A program made the translations under genes and the position numbers. DNA of 64,000 nt from an uncultured Lachnospiraceae bacterium (GTDB taxonomy: Bacteria; Bacillota; Clostridia; Lachnospirales; Lachnospiraceae): the NCBI GenBank assembly GCA_947173495.1, contig CAMWFQ010000010.1, positions 1-64,000 of the forward strand. The letters run 5' to 3'. The notes below the pieces were generated by a model. That model saw only the letters and a list, made by a program, of their open reading frames with translations. It did not search any database and had not been told where the DNA came from. This document shows, piece after piece, positions 34,240 to 44,364 of the stretch. Within the stretch, counting starts at the first letter, position 1. Every line of letters starts with the position of its first letter.

Positions 34240-34345
34240 CCCCCCATTTCTGCGCTGCTTTGTTGCGCAAAGCCATGAATGGCTTAACAAGTTTGTGGAT
34301 GCATCGCAGACACAAACTTGCAGAGGAAAGATTTGAAAAATCTTT
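34240..34345. repeat. Dispersed repeat, family B copy abutting a start codon
   Basis: On the minus strand it reads GCAAGTTTGTGTCTGCGATG, a hairpin with CACAAACTTG, then GCCATTCATGGCTTTGCGCA and ACAAAGCAGCGCAGAAATGG directly before the ribosome site of the gene starting at 34235. The same order is found at 55325-55424 before trpB. Confidence 0.65.
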
Positions 34346-34450
34346 CACTCTTAACCTCTCTTTTACAGGAAGCGGCATCCTCTGTCTGCCGCTTCCCTGC
34401 CTGTGTACAGGCCCGCAATCAGGCAATGGAAGATTCCTTTCCTGCCCGAT

Positions 34451-36700
34451 TCAATATTTACGTGTCAGTCCAAAACCATATTCATAATAATTACCCGCCT
34501 GATCACGGTATGCATAGGCTTTTCCGTTCTCATCCTTCATGGAATCCGGCATATACTGATCTTTGTCAAATCCCGGAACATCGTTGGGGCTGATACACAC
34601 GCCGTCCCGGTTCACTGCCAGTACGCTGTCGTCTTTGGGAAGGGTAATGGAAAGTCTGCCCACAGGTTCAAAACGCCCGAACAGGATATCCAGCACTGCC
34701 TCCGGAAAAGTATCGAATCCGGCAGTCAGCACATCCGCCCAGGGTTCTGCATTTCCTACCATCCAGGCCAGAGGGAAATTCACATTGACAACCACCTTAC
34801 CGCCATTTTTATGAACCGTTTCCGCAATGAGAGAAAGCCGTCCGGCCCCGCATAAAGTGGTCTCCCTGTGCGTCTCCTCCACCGGTCTTCCTTCCTCATC
34901 CACATTGCAGACGACTTTATCCTCGCAGATATCCAGTTCCAGATAACCGGGCGTTGCATGAAAATAGCTCCCGCTGCCGGGGTATAAGAACAAAAGCGCA
35001 ATCTCCGCCTGAGACGGATCCTCCACCAGCTCCACATCTCCCAAAAGCGCCTTTAACTCCTTTGTTCTGGCATCGCCATCTTCCCTGGTCTTTCCGAATG
35101 CCCCGGCATAAATCCTGCTGCCGGTCTTCAGCGGCAGTACGCCGCTGTCCTTCAAAAGCACGACGCTCTGACGATGTACCTTTGCGGCTTCCTCCCAGTC
35201 CTTTTTATCCGCGATGGTTTCCTCCGCCTTTTTGGGGTCTGCATAGGGATTTTCAAACATTCCCATCCGGAACATCTCCGCCAGGGTACGGCTCACCGCC
35301 CGGTTCAGGCTCTCCTCCGTCAGCACCAGATCCTCTTTTGCAAATCCTTCCGGAACAGGGTGGGTCGTATAATAGTCATTAACAGCGCGGTCATATGCTT
35401 CATGGGCCGCCTCGTCGTCAAAAGCGCCGCTGATCAGGTCCACTCCGCTCTGCGTAACGGCAAATCCCACCCGCTCCGCAATATCCAGCATTTCCACGCC
35501 CCATGCCATATTCCTTGTAATACCGCTGTCGGAATTGATATAACCGTCAAATCCCATTTGGCTGCGGAGCATTTCGTCTATGAAAATTTTATTATATGCA
35601 AAGCCGTATGGGCGCAGCTCCAGCGGTTCTTTTTCATAATCCTCCTGTCCGGCGCTTTTTTCTGCGGCGGGCTTGGAATAATAAGGCATAATGGAGGAAG
35701 CATGATACTTCACCGCTGCTTCAAAGGTGGGGACATGGTATTGCTGAAGGCTTCCGGGGGTGGCATATACATTCCACTGGCCGGCCGCATAGTGCGGATC
35801 AAATCCGTTTTCGCGGGCGCCTCCTCCCGGAAAGTGCTTTACAGTCATGGCAACACCCTCCGGAGTAACTCCCTCTTTACTTCCCTGAATCCCCGGAATC
35901 AGATGCTCCATAATCTCTGAAATCAGAGCCGGATCCTCCCCAAAGGTGCCGAAGGTACGCTGCCAGCGTGGGTCCGTCACCACATCCGCCATATACATAT
36001 ATCCCTTTTTCAGGCCGCAGGCATTCCACTGGCGCCTGACGATGTCTGCAAAGGTATCGATAATGCCGATATCTCCGGTTCCCTTCACGGCGGCCGCAAT
36101 ACCCAGGGTTCCCGGATAAGATGCAAATACGCCTGAAGCATCATTCATCCCGAAAACTGCCTCTCCATTTTCATTCCGGCTGTTGCTCATAACCTGCACC
36201 GGAACAAAATGTTCGCAGTCCTCCGCCAGATACTGCAGCTGATTTAAATAATCGGCCAGGTCCGCCGGCGCAGGATTCTCCCGGAGAATCAGATGCCGCG
36301 AAAAATTCTTTTTGATCAGCTCACTGGTTCCCGGCAGACGCAGCGCGCCAAAAATATTTTCCGCCCCTTCCACCGGAGCCTCATCCACCAGATTCGTCTC
36401 GTCTCCCTCCGGAATGTGGCCTGCAGCGGCCAGCTGCCTGCTGGGATACTTCGGTCCCATGCGCCAGTCTGAGGTGAAAAGCTGTCCGATCTTTTCATGA
36501 GAAGTCAGCACTGCTGCGTATGCTTTCGCCCTCTCCTTTTCCGGAAGCCGCCAGTCATTGACCGCAGACACTTCTCCGCTTCCGTCAATGTCTTTGAAAT
36601 ACAGCCCATCCTTTTCAATGACTCTGCGCTCTACCGTCCCAATCACAGGCCCCGACGGATTGGAAAAGTAACGGACATGTTCGCTCGCTTTTTTTGCCAT
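34451..36700 (-). CDS. Glycoside hydrolase family 3 (beta-glucosidase/xylosidase type)
   Basis: A 749-residue GH3 enzyme without signal peptide. The N-terminal barrel has VMSNSRNENGEAVF, the TFGEDPALISEIMEHLIPG motif, the MTVKHFPGGGARENG substrate loop and the presumed nucleophile aspartate in GYINSDSGITRNMAWG. The second domain has SVVLLKDSGVLPL. It probably releases terminal beta-linked glucose or xylose from imported oligosaccharides. ATG 36700 follows GAAAGGAG. The specificity cannot be read from sequence alone. Confidence 0.9.
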   Translation of the reverse strand: MAKKASEHVRYFSNPSGPVIGTVERRVIEKDGLYFKDIDGSGEVSAVNDWRLPEKERAKAYAAVLTSHEKIGQLFTSDWRMGPKYPSRQLAAAGHIPEGDETNLVDEAPVEGAENIFGALRLPGTSELIKKNFSRHLILRENPAPADLADYLNQLQYLAEDCEHFVPVQVMSNSRNENGEAVFGMNDASGVFASYPGTLGIAAAVKGTGDIGIIDTFADIVRRQWNACGLKKGYMYMADVVTDPRWQRTFGTFGEDPALISEIMEHLIPGIQGSKEGVTPEGVAMTVKHFPGGGARENGFDPHYAAGQWNVYATPGSLQQYHVPTFEAAVKYHASSIMPYYSKPAAEKSAGQEDYEKEPLELRPYGFAYNKIFIDEMLRSQMGFDGYINSDSGITRNMAWGVEMLDIAERVGFAVTQSGVDLISGAFDDEAAHEAYDRAVNDYYTTHPVPEGFAKEDLVLTEESLNRAVSRTLAEMFRMGMFENPYADPKKAEETIADKKDWEEAAKVHRQSVVLLKDSGVLPLKTGSRIYAGAFGKTREDGDARTKELKALLGDVELVEDPSQAEIALLFLYPGSGSYFHATPGYLELDICEDKVVCNVDEEGRPVEETHRETTLCGAGRLSLIAETVHKNGGKVVVNVNFPLAWMVGNAEPWADVLTAGFDTFPEAVLDILFGRFEPVGRLSITLPKDDSVLAVNRDGVCISPNDVPGFDKDQYMPDSMKDENGKAYAYRDQAGNYYEYGFGLTRKY

Positions 36701-36787
36701 AGATCATACTCCTTTCTGAATTCTTATCTATCTATGATACCATAATCTTCTCTCTGCTACAAACCGGAAGTCAAATAGTAACATTGA

Positions 36788-38365
36788 CTACATCAGTGTG
36801 GCAACTGCCTTCATCAGGCGCCCTGTGAGCTTGACTGTCCACTTTTCCCTGCGGACCGTTTCCATTGTGACCTGTCTGCATTTTGCAAGCGTGGCTTGAA
36901 AATCTGCTTCGATTTCCCGGACACAGTCTGTCCGGTACATATAGGTAGCACACTCGAAATGATGATACAGGCTTCGGTAATCCAGGTTGATGGTTCCCAC
37001 AACCGCCTCCGCCGAGTCGCTGACAAACACCTTTGCATGGACAAAGCCGGGCGTATATTCATATATCTTTACCCCCGATTCCAACAGGGAAGCATAATGG
37101 GTCTTGGCAAGGGCATAGGGTATCGCCTTATCCGGTATCCCCGGCAGCAGCAATACCACCTCCACCCCTCTCTCGGCGGCGAATTTCAGCGCTGTTTCCA
37201 GCTCGCCGTCCAGGATCAGATAGGGTGTCATAATATGCACATAGGACAATGCTCTGTTCAGGATATCCATATATACCCGCTCGCCCAGCTTCTCATTGTC
37301 CAGCGGACAGTCTCCATAGGGAATGACATAGCCCTCCGCCTCTTTTACCGGCGGCGCGGGATAGGAGAGGAAATGCTCTGACTCATCTTCCTTTTCGTCG
37401 ATCCCCCACATCTGCAGAAACATCAGCGTAAAGCTTTTGACTGCCTCTCCCTTTATCATCACAGCCGTGTCCTTCCAGTGGCCGAATCTGACCTTCCGGT
37501 TAATATATTCATCCGCAAGATTCACGCCTCCGTTAAAGGCCGTATGCCCGTCAATCACCAGAATCTTTCTGTGGTCACGATAATTATAATAGGTGGAAAT
37601 AAAAGGTGATACGGGTGAAAAAACCTTACACTGAATGCCCAGCGCCCTGAGTCTCTTCGGGTAGTCATGGGGGAGAAGCGCAAACTCGCATGTCCCATCA
37701 TACAGAACGCGGACCGTTACCCCTTCCGCCGCTTTGCGGGCAAGGATCTCCAGTACTCTGCCCCACATAAGTCCTTCATCCACAATAAAATATTCCATAA
37801 ATATGAAATGTTCTGCCGCTTCAAGCTGTCTGAGCATCTCTTCAAATTTATCCTCTCCCAGCGGGAAATAGGTAACCGCCGTATGCGCAAAAACCGGATG
37901 ACATCCGCTCCTGTGTATATAGTGCGCCAACGCCGCCACCCCCGGATTTTCCTCCTCCAAATGAGCCGTTACTTCCTTTGACTGGGAGATGCGCTCTTTC
38001 GTATCTGTAATGATCTGGTCGACGCGTTCCTTCAGCGCCCTGTGCCCGATATCGGTCTGCGTATACAGATACAGGAGCACCCCGAATACCGGCAGGAGCA
38101 TGATCACAATCAGCCATGTGATTTTGGCTGTGGGATCAATCCTGCTGTTCAGGAGATAAATCACCATAACAAAGGTCAACAGAATCGTTCCTCCGAAAAT
38201 ATGAGGGAGAAATTCCTCAAACCACTGGAAAATGCCAAACAGGATCAGCACCTGTACCGCCATCAGAAGCAGAAACAGTCCAAACCGGCTGAATATGGCA
38301 TGGATTATACCCTTTTGTCCCTTTTTTAACAGGATAAGTCCTTTGTTTTTGTAATCTGCTTTCAT
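36788..38365 (-). CDS. cls: Cardiolipin synthase (phospholipase D family)
   Basis: A 525-residue membrane enzyme with two N-terminal helices (~25-75), then a phospholipase D domain with the two HKD motifs HRKILVIDGHTAFNGG and HAKVFVSDSAEAVVGT. It joins phosphatidylglycerol molecules to make cardiolipin at the inner membrane. ATG 38365 overlaps the stop of the MFS gene as ATGA, so the pair is co-translated; the longer frame from 38389 is not needed. Linkage of a lipid synthase to an MFS carrier is unusual. Confidence 0.9.
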   Translation of the reverse strand: MKADYKNKGLILLKKGQKGIIHAIFSRFGLFLLLMAVQVLILFGIFQWFEEFLPHIFGGTILLTFVMVIYLLNSRIDPTAKITWLIVIMLLPVFGVLLYLYTQTDIGHRALKERVDQIITDTKERISQSKEVTAHLEEENPGVAALAHYIHRSGCHPVFAHTAVTYFPLGEDKFEEMLRQLEAAEHFIFMEYFIVDEGLMWGRVLEILARKAAEGVTVRVLYDGTCEFALLPHDYPKRLRALGIQCKVFSPVSPFISTYYNYRDHRKILVIDGHTAFNGGVNLADEYINRKVRFGHWKDTAVMIKGEAVKSFTLMFLQMWGIDEKEDESEHFLSYPAPPVKEAEGYVIPYGDCPLDNEKLGERVYMDILNRALSYVHIMTPYLILDGELETALKFAAERGVEVVLLLPGIPDKAIPYALAKTHYASLLESGVKIYEYTPGFVHAKVFVSDSAEAVVGTINLDYRSLYHHFECATYMYRTDCVREIEADFQATLAKCRQVTMETVRREKWTVKLTGRLMKAVATLM

Positions 38366-39558
38366 CCTCTGTCTTCTCCTGCTTTCCACATTTTTTTGCT
38401 CAGGACAATTCCCAGAAGCAATAAGGCCGGGAAAACCACGGCGGCAAGAATTCCTTTTTTCAGATCCTCGCCAAACAGGCTGGAGACCATACCCACCACT
38501 GTGGGCCCCCCTGAGCAGCCCAGATCCCCTGCCAGCGCCATCAATGCAAAAAGAGCCGTACCACCCTTTGGCAGCGATGCCGCCGCCTTACTGAATGTGC
38601 CCGGCCACATAATCCCTACCGACAGTCCGCACACAGCGCATCCCACCAGTCCAAGCACAGGACTCGGCACCAGAGAAATGCACAGATAGGAAATCATACA
38701 CAAAAGACTGCTTCCCGCCATAAACTTGTCCAGATCTATCTTTTCTCCATATTTTCCATAAAACGCCCGGGCTGTTCCCATAAGAACGGCAAAGGCAAGA
38801 GGGCCTGCCAAATCTCCTGCCGTCTTGCTGACCCCAAGCCCTTTCTCCGCAAAGGTGGACGCCCATTGGCTGACAGCCTGCTCGCTGGCTCCGGCACAGG
38901 TCATCATCAGCAGAAACACCCAGAAAATCTTCATCCCTGCCAGCTCTTTCATTGAAAGTCCCTTCTCTCCCTCCTCGATCAGAGAGGCCATGGGAACCTT
39001 TGTAAACAAAAACATATTAAACAGAGGGATCAGGGCCCACACCAGCGCCAGGATCCTCCAGTTTGCAATGCCAAATATCCGGAAAAACACAGTGGAAATC
39101 AGCACCACTCCCACATGTCCCCAGCAATAAAAGGAATGAAGCAGGCTCATAGTCTGCTCCTTATGCTCCGAAGGGCATGCCTCCACCACCGGACTGACCA
39201 GCACCTCCAGCAGTCCGCCGCCAATGGCGTAGAGCATGACCGCAACAAGGAGCCCGGCAAAAGGATTCCCCAGCAGTCCCGGCAGTACTGCCAGCAGCGC
39301 AAGGCCTGCCGCCGCAAAAATATGGGCCAGTACCATAGATGTCCGGTAACCGATCCTGTCCACAAATCCCACAGAAAGCAGATCCACCAGCAGCTGAAGG
39401 CCAAAATTAATGGTCACCAGCATGGTGATCCGGGACAGCGGAATCCCATATGTATCCTGAAAGGTTAAAAAAAGCAGCGGTACAAAATTGTTCACGATGG
39501 CCTGTACAATATAGCCGATAAAACAGGCATATATGGTTTTTTGATATTGGTTATTCAT
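38362..39558 (-). CDS. MFS transporter
   Basis: A 398-residue carrier with twelve hydrophobic helices. The N-terminus (YACFIGYIVQAIVNNFVPLL), DRIGYRTSMVLAH between helices 2 and 3, and the central loop of ~30 residues are usual for the family and resemble sugar-phosphate or fucose-type permeases. ATG 39558 follows GGAGAAGA; the frame extends upstream to 39666 with no ribosome site. Its end overlaps the cls start. Substrate unknown. Confidence 0.8.
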   Translation of the reverse strand: MNNQYQKTIYACFIGYIVQAIVNNFVPLLFLTFQDTYGIPLSRITMLVTINFGLQLLVDLLSVGFVDRIGYRTSMVLAHIFAAAGLALLAVLPGLLGNPFAGLLVAVMLYAIGGGLLEVLVSPVVEACPSEHKEQTMSLLHSFYCWGHVGVVLISTVFFRIFGIANWRILALVWALIPLFNMFLFTKVPMASLIEEGEKGLSMKELAGMKIFWVFLLMMTCAGASEQAVSQWASTFAEKGLGVSKTAGDLAGPLAFAVLMGTARAFYGKYGEKIDLDKFMAGSSLLCMISYLCISLVPSPVLGLVGCAVCGLSVGIMWPGTFSKAAASLPKGGTALFALMALAGDLGCSGGPTVVGMVSSLFGEDLKKGILAAVVFPALLLLGIVLSKKMWKAGEDRG

Positions 39559-39645
39559 TTTTTGTCTTCTCCTTTTTCTCCGGTTTTGGCCGGCGCAGCT
39601 TTCGTACATTGTAACATTTTGGAGAAGAGGATTAAAGCAATTATT

Positions 39646-39698
39646 GAAAAAACTGCCGGTCGGCATGTGGCTGCGCTGCCACCGGGCCTCCCGACAGT
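39646..39698 (-). terminator. Terminator of the sugar ABC / GH2 operon
   Basis: Minus strand: ACTGTCGG ... CCGACCGGCAGT with an inner GTGGC/GCCAC hairpin, then TTTTTT. It closes the operon 35 bp after the GH2 stop. Confidence 0.7.
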
Positions 39699-39731
39699 TC
39701 CTGATGCTGTTTTTTGATGCTGTTTTTGATT

Positions 39732-42167
39732 CTAATTCCCGCCAATATCATATATCGAGCGCAGCTTCACGCTCCCGGCCCGGCCGGATAACACCGTAAC
39801 TTTCCTTTCACCACCGCTCATGTCAAAGTAATTGTCGGAAAGCTTAAGATCTCCATCCTCCCCCAGAATCTCAACACATTTTGCATACGCCTTTGCACTG
39901 ACCGTGATCTCGTTCCCCTGTATCGTCCAGGACAGACAGGGATCCTGAAAAGCAAAGTGTTTGGGAGCACAGAACAGGGTTGTTCCCCCGGAAATAAGCC
40001 TATCCTGTTTCCAGAACTCATACTCCACATAATTTTCCAGCTCGTCCGCATCCGGAAAAGTGAGTTTTTCTATCCACCTGGCCGACAGCGCCGGGATCTC
40101 CATCTCTTCACTTCCCTGACACAGAATATCGGCATGTGCGTTCCGCAGATACCAGACCGCCCTTCCGCAGACTTTTTCCATCGTCTCGTTTACCACACAT
40201 AAATGTGCCGATTTTTCTATCCCTTTGGGTTCCGCTACACAGGAAGGTCTCTGTGTCATCTCTCCTTCTTCACAGCAGGAGATCATAACCGGTGCGAAAA
40301 AGCGTTTTGCAAAATAGTGAAGCGCCTTCCACCTTCCGTAATAGTCAATACTTGCCCAGGATGCCACCGGCCAGCAGTCGTTAATCTGCCAGTAAATGGT
40401 TCCCATGCACCGTCCCCGGTTTCTTCTCCAGTGCTCCACTCCATAGCGGACCGCATCCGCCTGCAGCAGCTGGGAAGCGTATAAAAGCAGATCAAACCGG
40501 ACGGGATACAGATAGGTCTGGGACAGATAATTTAATATCTTACCGTTGGCCGCACGATTCCGCTGATGCATCTCCATGATCCTTGAAAAAATGTTTCTGT
40601 CCTCAGGGCGTGTAAAGCTCTCCACCGTCTTCAGGCAGGGAAAGGATTGAAAGCCGAATTCTGAGACATAGCGGAAATAATAGTTCCTGTAATCAGAAAA
40701 GGGCTTGTTTCTGTGCCATACATCCCAATAATGCACATCCCCTCTGTCCGGGTCGTTGGGATATTCAAAACCGCCCCCGCTTGAAGGAGAGGAAGGCCAG
40801 TAGAATCTGTCGGGATCCTCTTCCTTCATAATGCGGTCAATGAGATACTCAAACATCTGAATGTAATCGGATTTCGTTTTTCCGTTGGCGTGATAGTCCC
40901 CTTCCTGCTGCTGCCACTCCATCTCATTGTTTCCGCACCAGAGTGCCAGAGAGGCATGGTGTCTGAGTCTCCTCACATTCTGCCGGATCTCCTCTGTAAT
41001 ATTTTTTTCAAATGCCGGCGTCAGTACATAAACCGCGCAGGCAAACATACAGTCCTGCCAGACCATCAGTCCCAGCTCATCGCAGGCGTCAAAGAAATCA
41101 TCATCGGGATAGTAGCCTCCGCCCCACACCCGTATGGTATTATAATGAGCTTCTGTACAGTCTTCCAAAAGCTTTCTTGTCCTCTCAGGCGTAATCCTGG
41201 GAAAAATACTGTCCTCCGGAATATAATCCGCTCCCATGGCAAATACCGCAACACCATTGACCTCCTGTGCGAAGGATTCTCCCCACTGGTCTTTCTGCCT
41301 TCTGACCGTCATGGTGCGCAGGCCGATCTTCTTTTCCCAGAGATCCAGTATCTCTCCTTCCCGGCTGTACAATGTCACCGATACCCGGTACAGGGGCTGC
41401 TTACCATACCCTCTCGGCCACCACAGCCGCGGCTGCTCTATTTCTCCGGCATCCCGGAAGGAAAGGATCTCTTTTTCGTCAGGATCAAATACCTTTGTCT
41501 CGATCCTCACATCCTCCTGTCCCGGATTTCTCACTTCCGCTTCCGTTTTCAGAATCACCTTCTGCGCTTCATGGCTCTGCCGGATCCGTACATTTTCCAG
41601 ACGTGCTCCGTTCCATCCCATAAGCTCGATCTTTCTCCAGATGCCGGCATCCGGCAGACGAGGGCCCCAGTCCCATCCAAACATACAGTGAGTCTTTCGC
41701 AGCAGAGGAAATCCTTCCATTGCATCCAGCGACCCTTCCACAGGATATTCCTTCAACGCTTCTTTTATATAGCGAATGGGGGAATGCAGGACGATTCGAA
41801 GCCTGTTTTCACCGGCAACAGCGCAGGGCTTTACATCAAACTGCCAGATTCTGTGCATGTTGTCCGCCTTTCCAAGCAGCGTTCCGTTCCATATCACATC
41901 TGCAACCGTGTCCAGTCCGTGACATTGCAGCAGAATGAATTCATGTGCCAGAAACTCCTCTTCCAGCCGGATCGTCCTTTCGTAGAAATAATCTTCTTCC
42001 ATGAGAGCGGTTGCTTTCAGCTCATTATCCCTCCAGTAGGGATCTTCCATCATGCCCGCATCCTGCAGAGCCTGATATACGCTCCCGGGTACCGCTGCCT
42101 CTATGGCAAAGCTCCGCTTTGCATCCTGCAGCTTCCATATTCCGTTCAGCTCCAGATATTCCACCAT
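39732..42167 (-). CDS. Glycoside hydrolase family 2 (beta-mannosidase type)
   Basis: An 811-residue GH2 enzyme, cytoplasmic. The N-terminal jelly-roll opens LELNGIWKLQDAKRSFAIEA and VPGSVYQALQDAGMMEDPYW, the wording of beta-mannosidases. The acid/base glutamate is in LWCGNNEMEWQQ and the nucleophile in YVSEFGFQSFPCLKT; GGGYYPDDDFFDACDELGLM is the family barrel motif. It is the last gene of an operon with a sugar importer, oxidoreductases and a terminator, so it probably cleaves the imported oligosaccharide. Beta-mannosidase is favoured, but related GH2 activities are possible. Confidence 0.88.
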   Translation of the reverse strand: MVEYLELNGIWKLQDAKRSFAIEAAVPGSVYQALQDAGMMEDPYWRDNELKATALMEEDYFYERTIRLEEEFLAHEFILLQCHGLDTVADVIWNGTLLGKADNMHRIWQFDVKPCAVAGENRLRIVLHSPIRYIKEALKEYPVEGSLDAMEGFPLLRKTHCMFGWDWGPRLPDAGIWRKIELMGWNGARLENVRIRQSHEAQKVILKTEAEVRNPGQEDVRIETKVFDPDEKEILSFRDAGEIEQPRLWWPRGYGKQPLYRVSVTLYSREGEILDLWEKKIGLRTMTVRRQKDQWGESFAQEVNGVAVFAMGADYIPEDSIFPRITPERTRKLLEDCTEAHYNTIRVWGGGYYPDDDFFDACDELGLMVWQDCMFACAVYVLTPAFEKNITEEIRQNVRRLRHHASLALWCGNNEMEWQQQEGDYHANGKTKSDYIQMFEYLIDRIMKEEDPDRFYWPSSPSSGGGFEYPNDPDRGDVHYWDVWHRNKPFSDYRNYYFRYVSEFGFQSFPCLKTVESFTRPEDRNIFSRIMEMHQRNRAANGKILNYLSQTYLYPVRFDLLLYASQLLQADAVRYGVEHWRRNRGRCMGTIYWQINDCWPVASWASIDYYGRWKALHYFAKRFFAPVMISCCEEGEMTQRPSCVAEPKGIEKSAHLCVVNETMEKVCGRAVWYLRNAHADILCQGSEEMEIPALSARWIEKLTFPDADELENYVEYEFWKQDRLISGGTTLFCAPKHFAFQDPCLSWTIQGNEITVSAKAYAKCVEILGEDGDLKLSDNYFDMSGGERKVTVLSGRAGSVKLRSIYDIGGN

Positions 42168-42242
42168 CTTATCTCTCCCTGCCTCCTTCCTTAGCCTGAT
42201 ACGCTTCCCGGGGACGCTCCCTTTCAGAAACGTCCCGGCATC

Positions 42243-43229
42243 TTACTCATTCACCGTGACGATCACCTTCAGTGTGCTGTCCCTTTCCAGACGGCACATA
42301 TCCAGCCCTCTTCCGATCTCCTCAAGCGGAATTCTGTGTGTAATGATTCTGTCCAGTCCGGTATCCTCTCTTTCCGCCCAGTCAATACATCTCCTCAAGG
42401 AAACTCTGGCACATTCCACCCCCTGAAACTCCGGGGGACATATTCCCGCTTTCTCCAGCTCCGCTTTTTTCACTGACCAGTCAAAGGGAGGAACTCCATA
42501 GGCTATGATTTTTGTTTCCGGTTTTGCCAGAAGAATCATTTCCTTCACCACATCGCCGCCTGTGGCGTCAATTATAACATCCGGTTTTCCCGAAAGACCT
42601 TCCCAAACCCTTTCCTCAAAATTTTCTTCCCTGGAACTGAGAGCCAGATCCGCCCCCACCTCCAGAGATGTATCCAGACGAAGCTTCCTTCTGCCGATAC
42701 CGCACACTCTTCCGGCCCCCAGCATTCTCGCCAGTCTGTGATAAATCAGTCCTGCGGGGCCCAGACCGAAAATTGCCACCTTATCGCCCTTTCTGATAAG
42801 CGCTTCCCCATCTTCATGGAATAACAATCTGCCGGCGCCGATTACCATCTCAAACATCGCCGCAATGTCCTCCGGGAATTCCTCCGAAATCTTTCCCACT
42901 GCTGCCTGTTCTGTATCCAGGATCACATAGTCGGCAAAAGCTCCTCCGTCCACGCTCCAGTACACAATCCGGTCGCCCACACGGATATCTTTCACTGCTT
43001 TCCCGGTTTCCACCACCCGGCCCGTACACTCATGTCCCAGAATAAAGGGAAACGGCTTATTGGGCCAGTGCTTCTCCGGTGTGTCCGTGGCATAGATTTT
43101 ATTATCTGTTGTATTACAGATCGCCCCTTTTGACACATGGACCTTCAGCTGAGTTTCCTTTTCGATCTCCGGCTCATCCACCTGCCTGATCCTTATTTTA
43201 CAGTTTCCTTCCACTACCGCCGCTTTCAT
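42243..43229 (-). CDS. Zinc-dependent alcohol/sorbitol dehydrogenase family protein
   Basis: A 328-residue medium-chain dehydrogenase. GHECTGRVVETGK carries the catalytic zinc ligands, and the Rossmann glycines are in VAIFGLGPAGLIYHRLA. The structural-zinc four-cysteine loop appears to be absent or reduced. It probably oxidises a sugar or polyol using NAD(P). ATG 43229 is preceded by GCGCAGAAATGGAG, the leader motif shared with trpB and others. It lies between the Gfo/Idh/MocA and GH2 genes of the operon. Confidence 0.85.
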   Translation of the reverse strand: MKAAVVEGNCKIRIRQVDEPEIEKETQLKVHVSKGAICNTTDNKIYATDTPEKHWPNKPFPFILGHECTGRVVETGKAVKDIRVGDRIVYWSVDGGAFADYVILDTEQAAVGKISEEFPEDIAAMFEMVIGAGRLLFHEDGEALIRKGDKVAIFGLGPAGLIYHRLARMLGAGRVCGIGRRKLRLDTSLEVGADLALSSREENFEERVWEGLSGKPDVIIDATGGDVVKEMILLAKPETKIIAYGVPPFDWSVKKAELEKAGICPPEFQGVECARVSLRRCIDWAEREDTGLDRIITHRIPLEEIGRGLDMCRLERDSTLKVIVTVNE

Positions 43230-43268
43230 CTTTTTCTCCATTTCTGCGCCGCCCCCTCTCTTTAACCA

Positions 43269-44333
43269 TCAATACGGATACTTCAGTACGATCTCTTTTC
43301 CTTCCTGATTCCCGGATTCTCTCATCTTCTCAATTATGTAATCCACCCGGTATCCATCCACAACAGAGGAACAGCCTTCTCCCAGTTTTCCGGTTTCACA
43401 GTTCTTTATAAATGCCTTCAGTTCATTGATCCACTGTTCATTGCATTCGAAGGAATAAGTCTCAGGTCCGCACATACCCTGAAACCACTTTGTTACCTGC
43501 ATGACCTCATAGCCCTGCCAGGAGGGATTGTCCACTCTGAGATAGCCTCTGGATCCGATCACTTCCACACTTTCATTCCATCCTCCGCGGAAGGGCTTCC
43601 ACTGCGGGCCAAGATCTTTGACATCCACACGCCCCAGCTTCATATCCACATCAATTCCACTTTCCATTTTCAGGTCCGCATCCAGGAAGTAATCTCGTCC
43701 ATCTTTGTTGTCATACCGGCATTTACAGGCGACGGAATGAATCTCGCCGAAGCAGTAGCGGAGCAGGTCAAGATGATGGCTTCCCGAGTGTGTCAGGAAC
43801 CCGCCGCCTGAAAGCTTCGCATCGTCATGCCAGGAACCAAGCTCTTTTTCACCCGAAATCTCCGGCTCCGGCGCCGCGTTAAAGATACTGAAGGTCACAA
43901 ATTCCATTTCTCCCATCTGATCCGCCAGTTCCCTGATCTTCCTGAAGCCCGGATTAAATCTCTTCATGTAGGCCGTCTGAAACATAATTCCTTTTTCCCT
44001 TACCAGCTCAACCAGCTTTGCCGACTGTTCCGAGGAAATACACAGTGGCTTTTCACAGAGTATATTTTGAAAGCCCGCCTCTATTGCATCCACACATCCC
44101 TGATAATGCATGTGATTGGGCAATGCTACCACTATACCGTCCAGCTCCTTTTCCTTTTCAAGAAGCTCTTTGTAGTCTCTGTAATACCTGGCTCCAAACC
44201 GTTCACAGGCGTTCCTGCCCGCCTCCTCGTCCAGTGAGGCTATGGCCGCCACCTGTGCATCGTCAATTCTCTCCAATGCAAAAAAGTGACATTCCGTTAT
44301 AATACCGGATCCCAAAATACCTAATTTAATCAT
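43269..44333 (-). CDS. Gfo/Idh/MocA family oxidoreductase
   Basis: A 354-residue NAD(P)-dependent sugar oxidoreductase. The Rossmann GILGSGIITECHFFAL opens the protein, ICEKPLCISSEQ is the conserved EKP motif, and GGFLTHSGSHHLDLLRYCFG carries the catalytic histidine. It probably oxidises or epimerises a sugar derived from the imported glycan, perhaps with the neighbouring alcohol dehydrogenase. The gap to the upstream permease gene is 31 bp and the gap to the next gene is 39 bp, consistent with one transcript. Confidence 0.9.
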   Translation of the reverse strand: MIKLGILGSGIITECHFFALERIDDAQVAAIASLDEEAGRNACERFGARYYRDYKELLEKEKELDGIVVALPNHMHYQGCVDAIEAGFQNILCEKPLCISSEQSAKLVELVREKGIMFQTAYMKRFNPGFRKIRELADQMGEMEFVTFSIFNAAPEPEISGEKELGSWHDDAKLSGGGFLTHSGSHHLDLLRYCFGEIHSVACKCRYDNKDGRDYFLDADLKMESGIDVDMKLGRVDVKDLGPQWKPFRGGWNESVEVIGSRGYLRVDNPSWQGYEVMQVTKWFQGMCGPETYSFECNEQWINELKAFIKNCETGKLGEGCSSVVDGYRVDYIIEKMRESGNQEGKEIVLKYPY

Positions 44334-44364
44334 TCTGCTACTCCTTTCTGTTTCTCATAAGTTG

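Noticed and set aside
40890-42194. A 434-codon open frame on the plus strand opposite the GH2 gene
   Set aside because: It is the antisense shadow of a clearly coding GH2 gene; its translation is rich in His, Arg, Ser and Pro with no family motif and no ribosome site.
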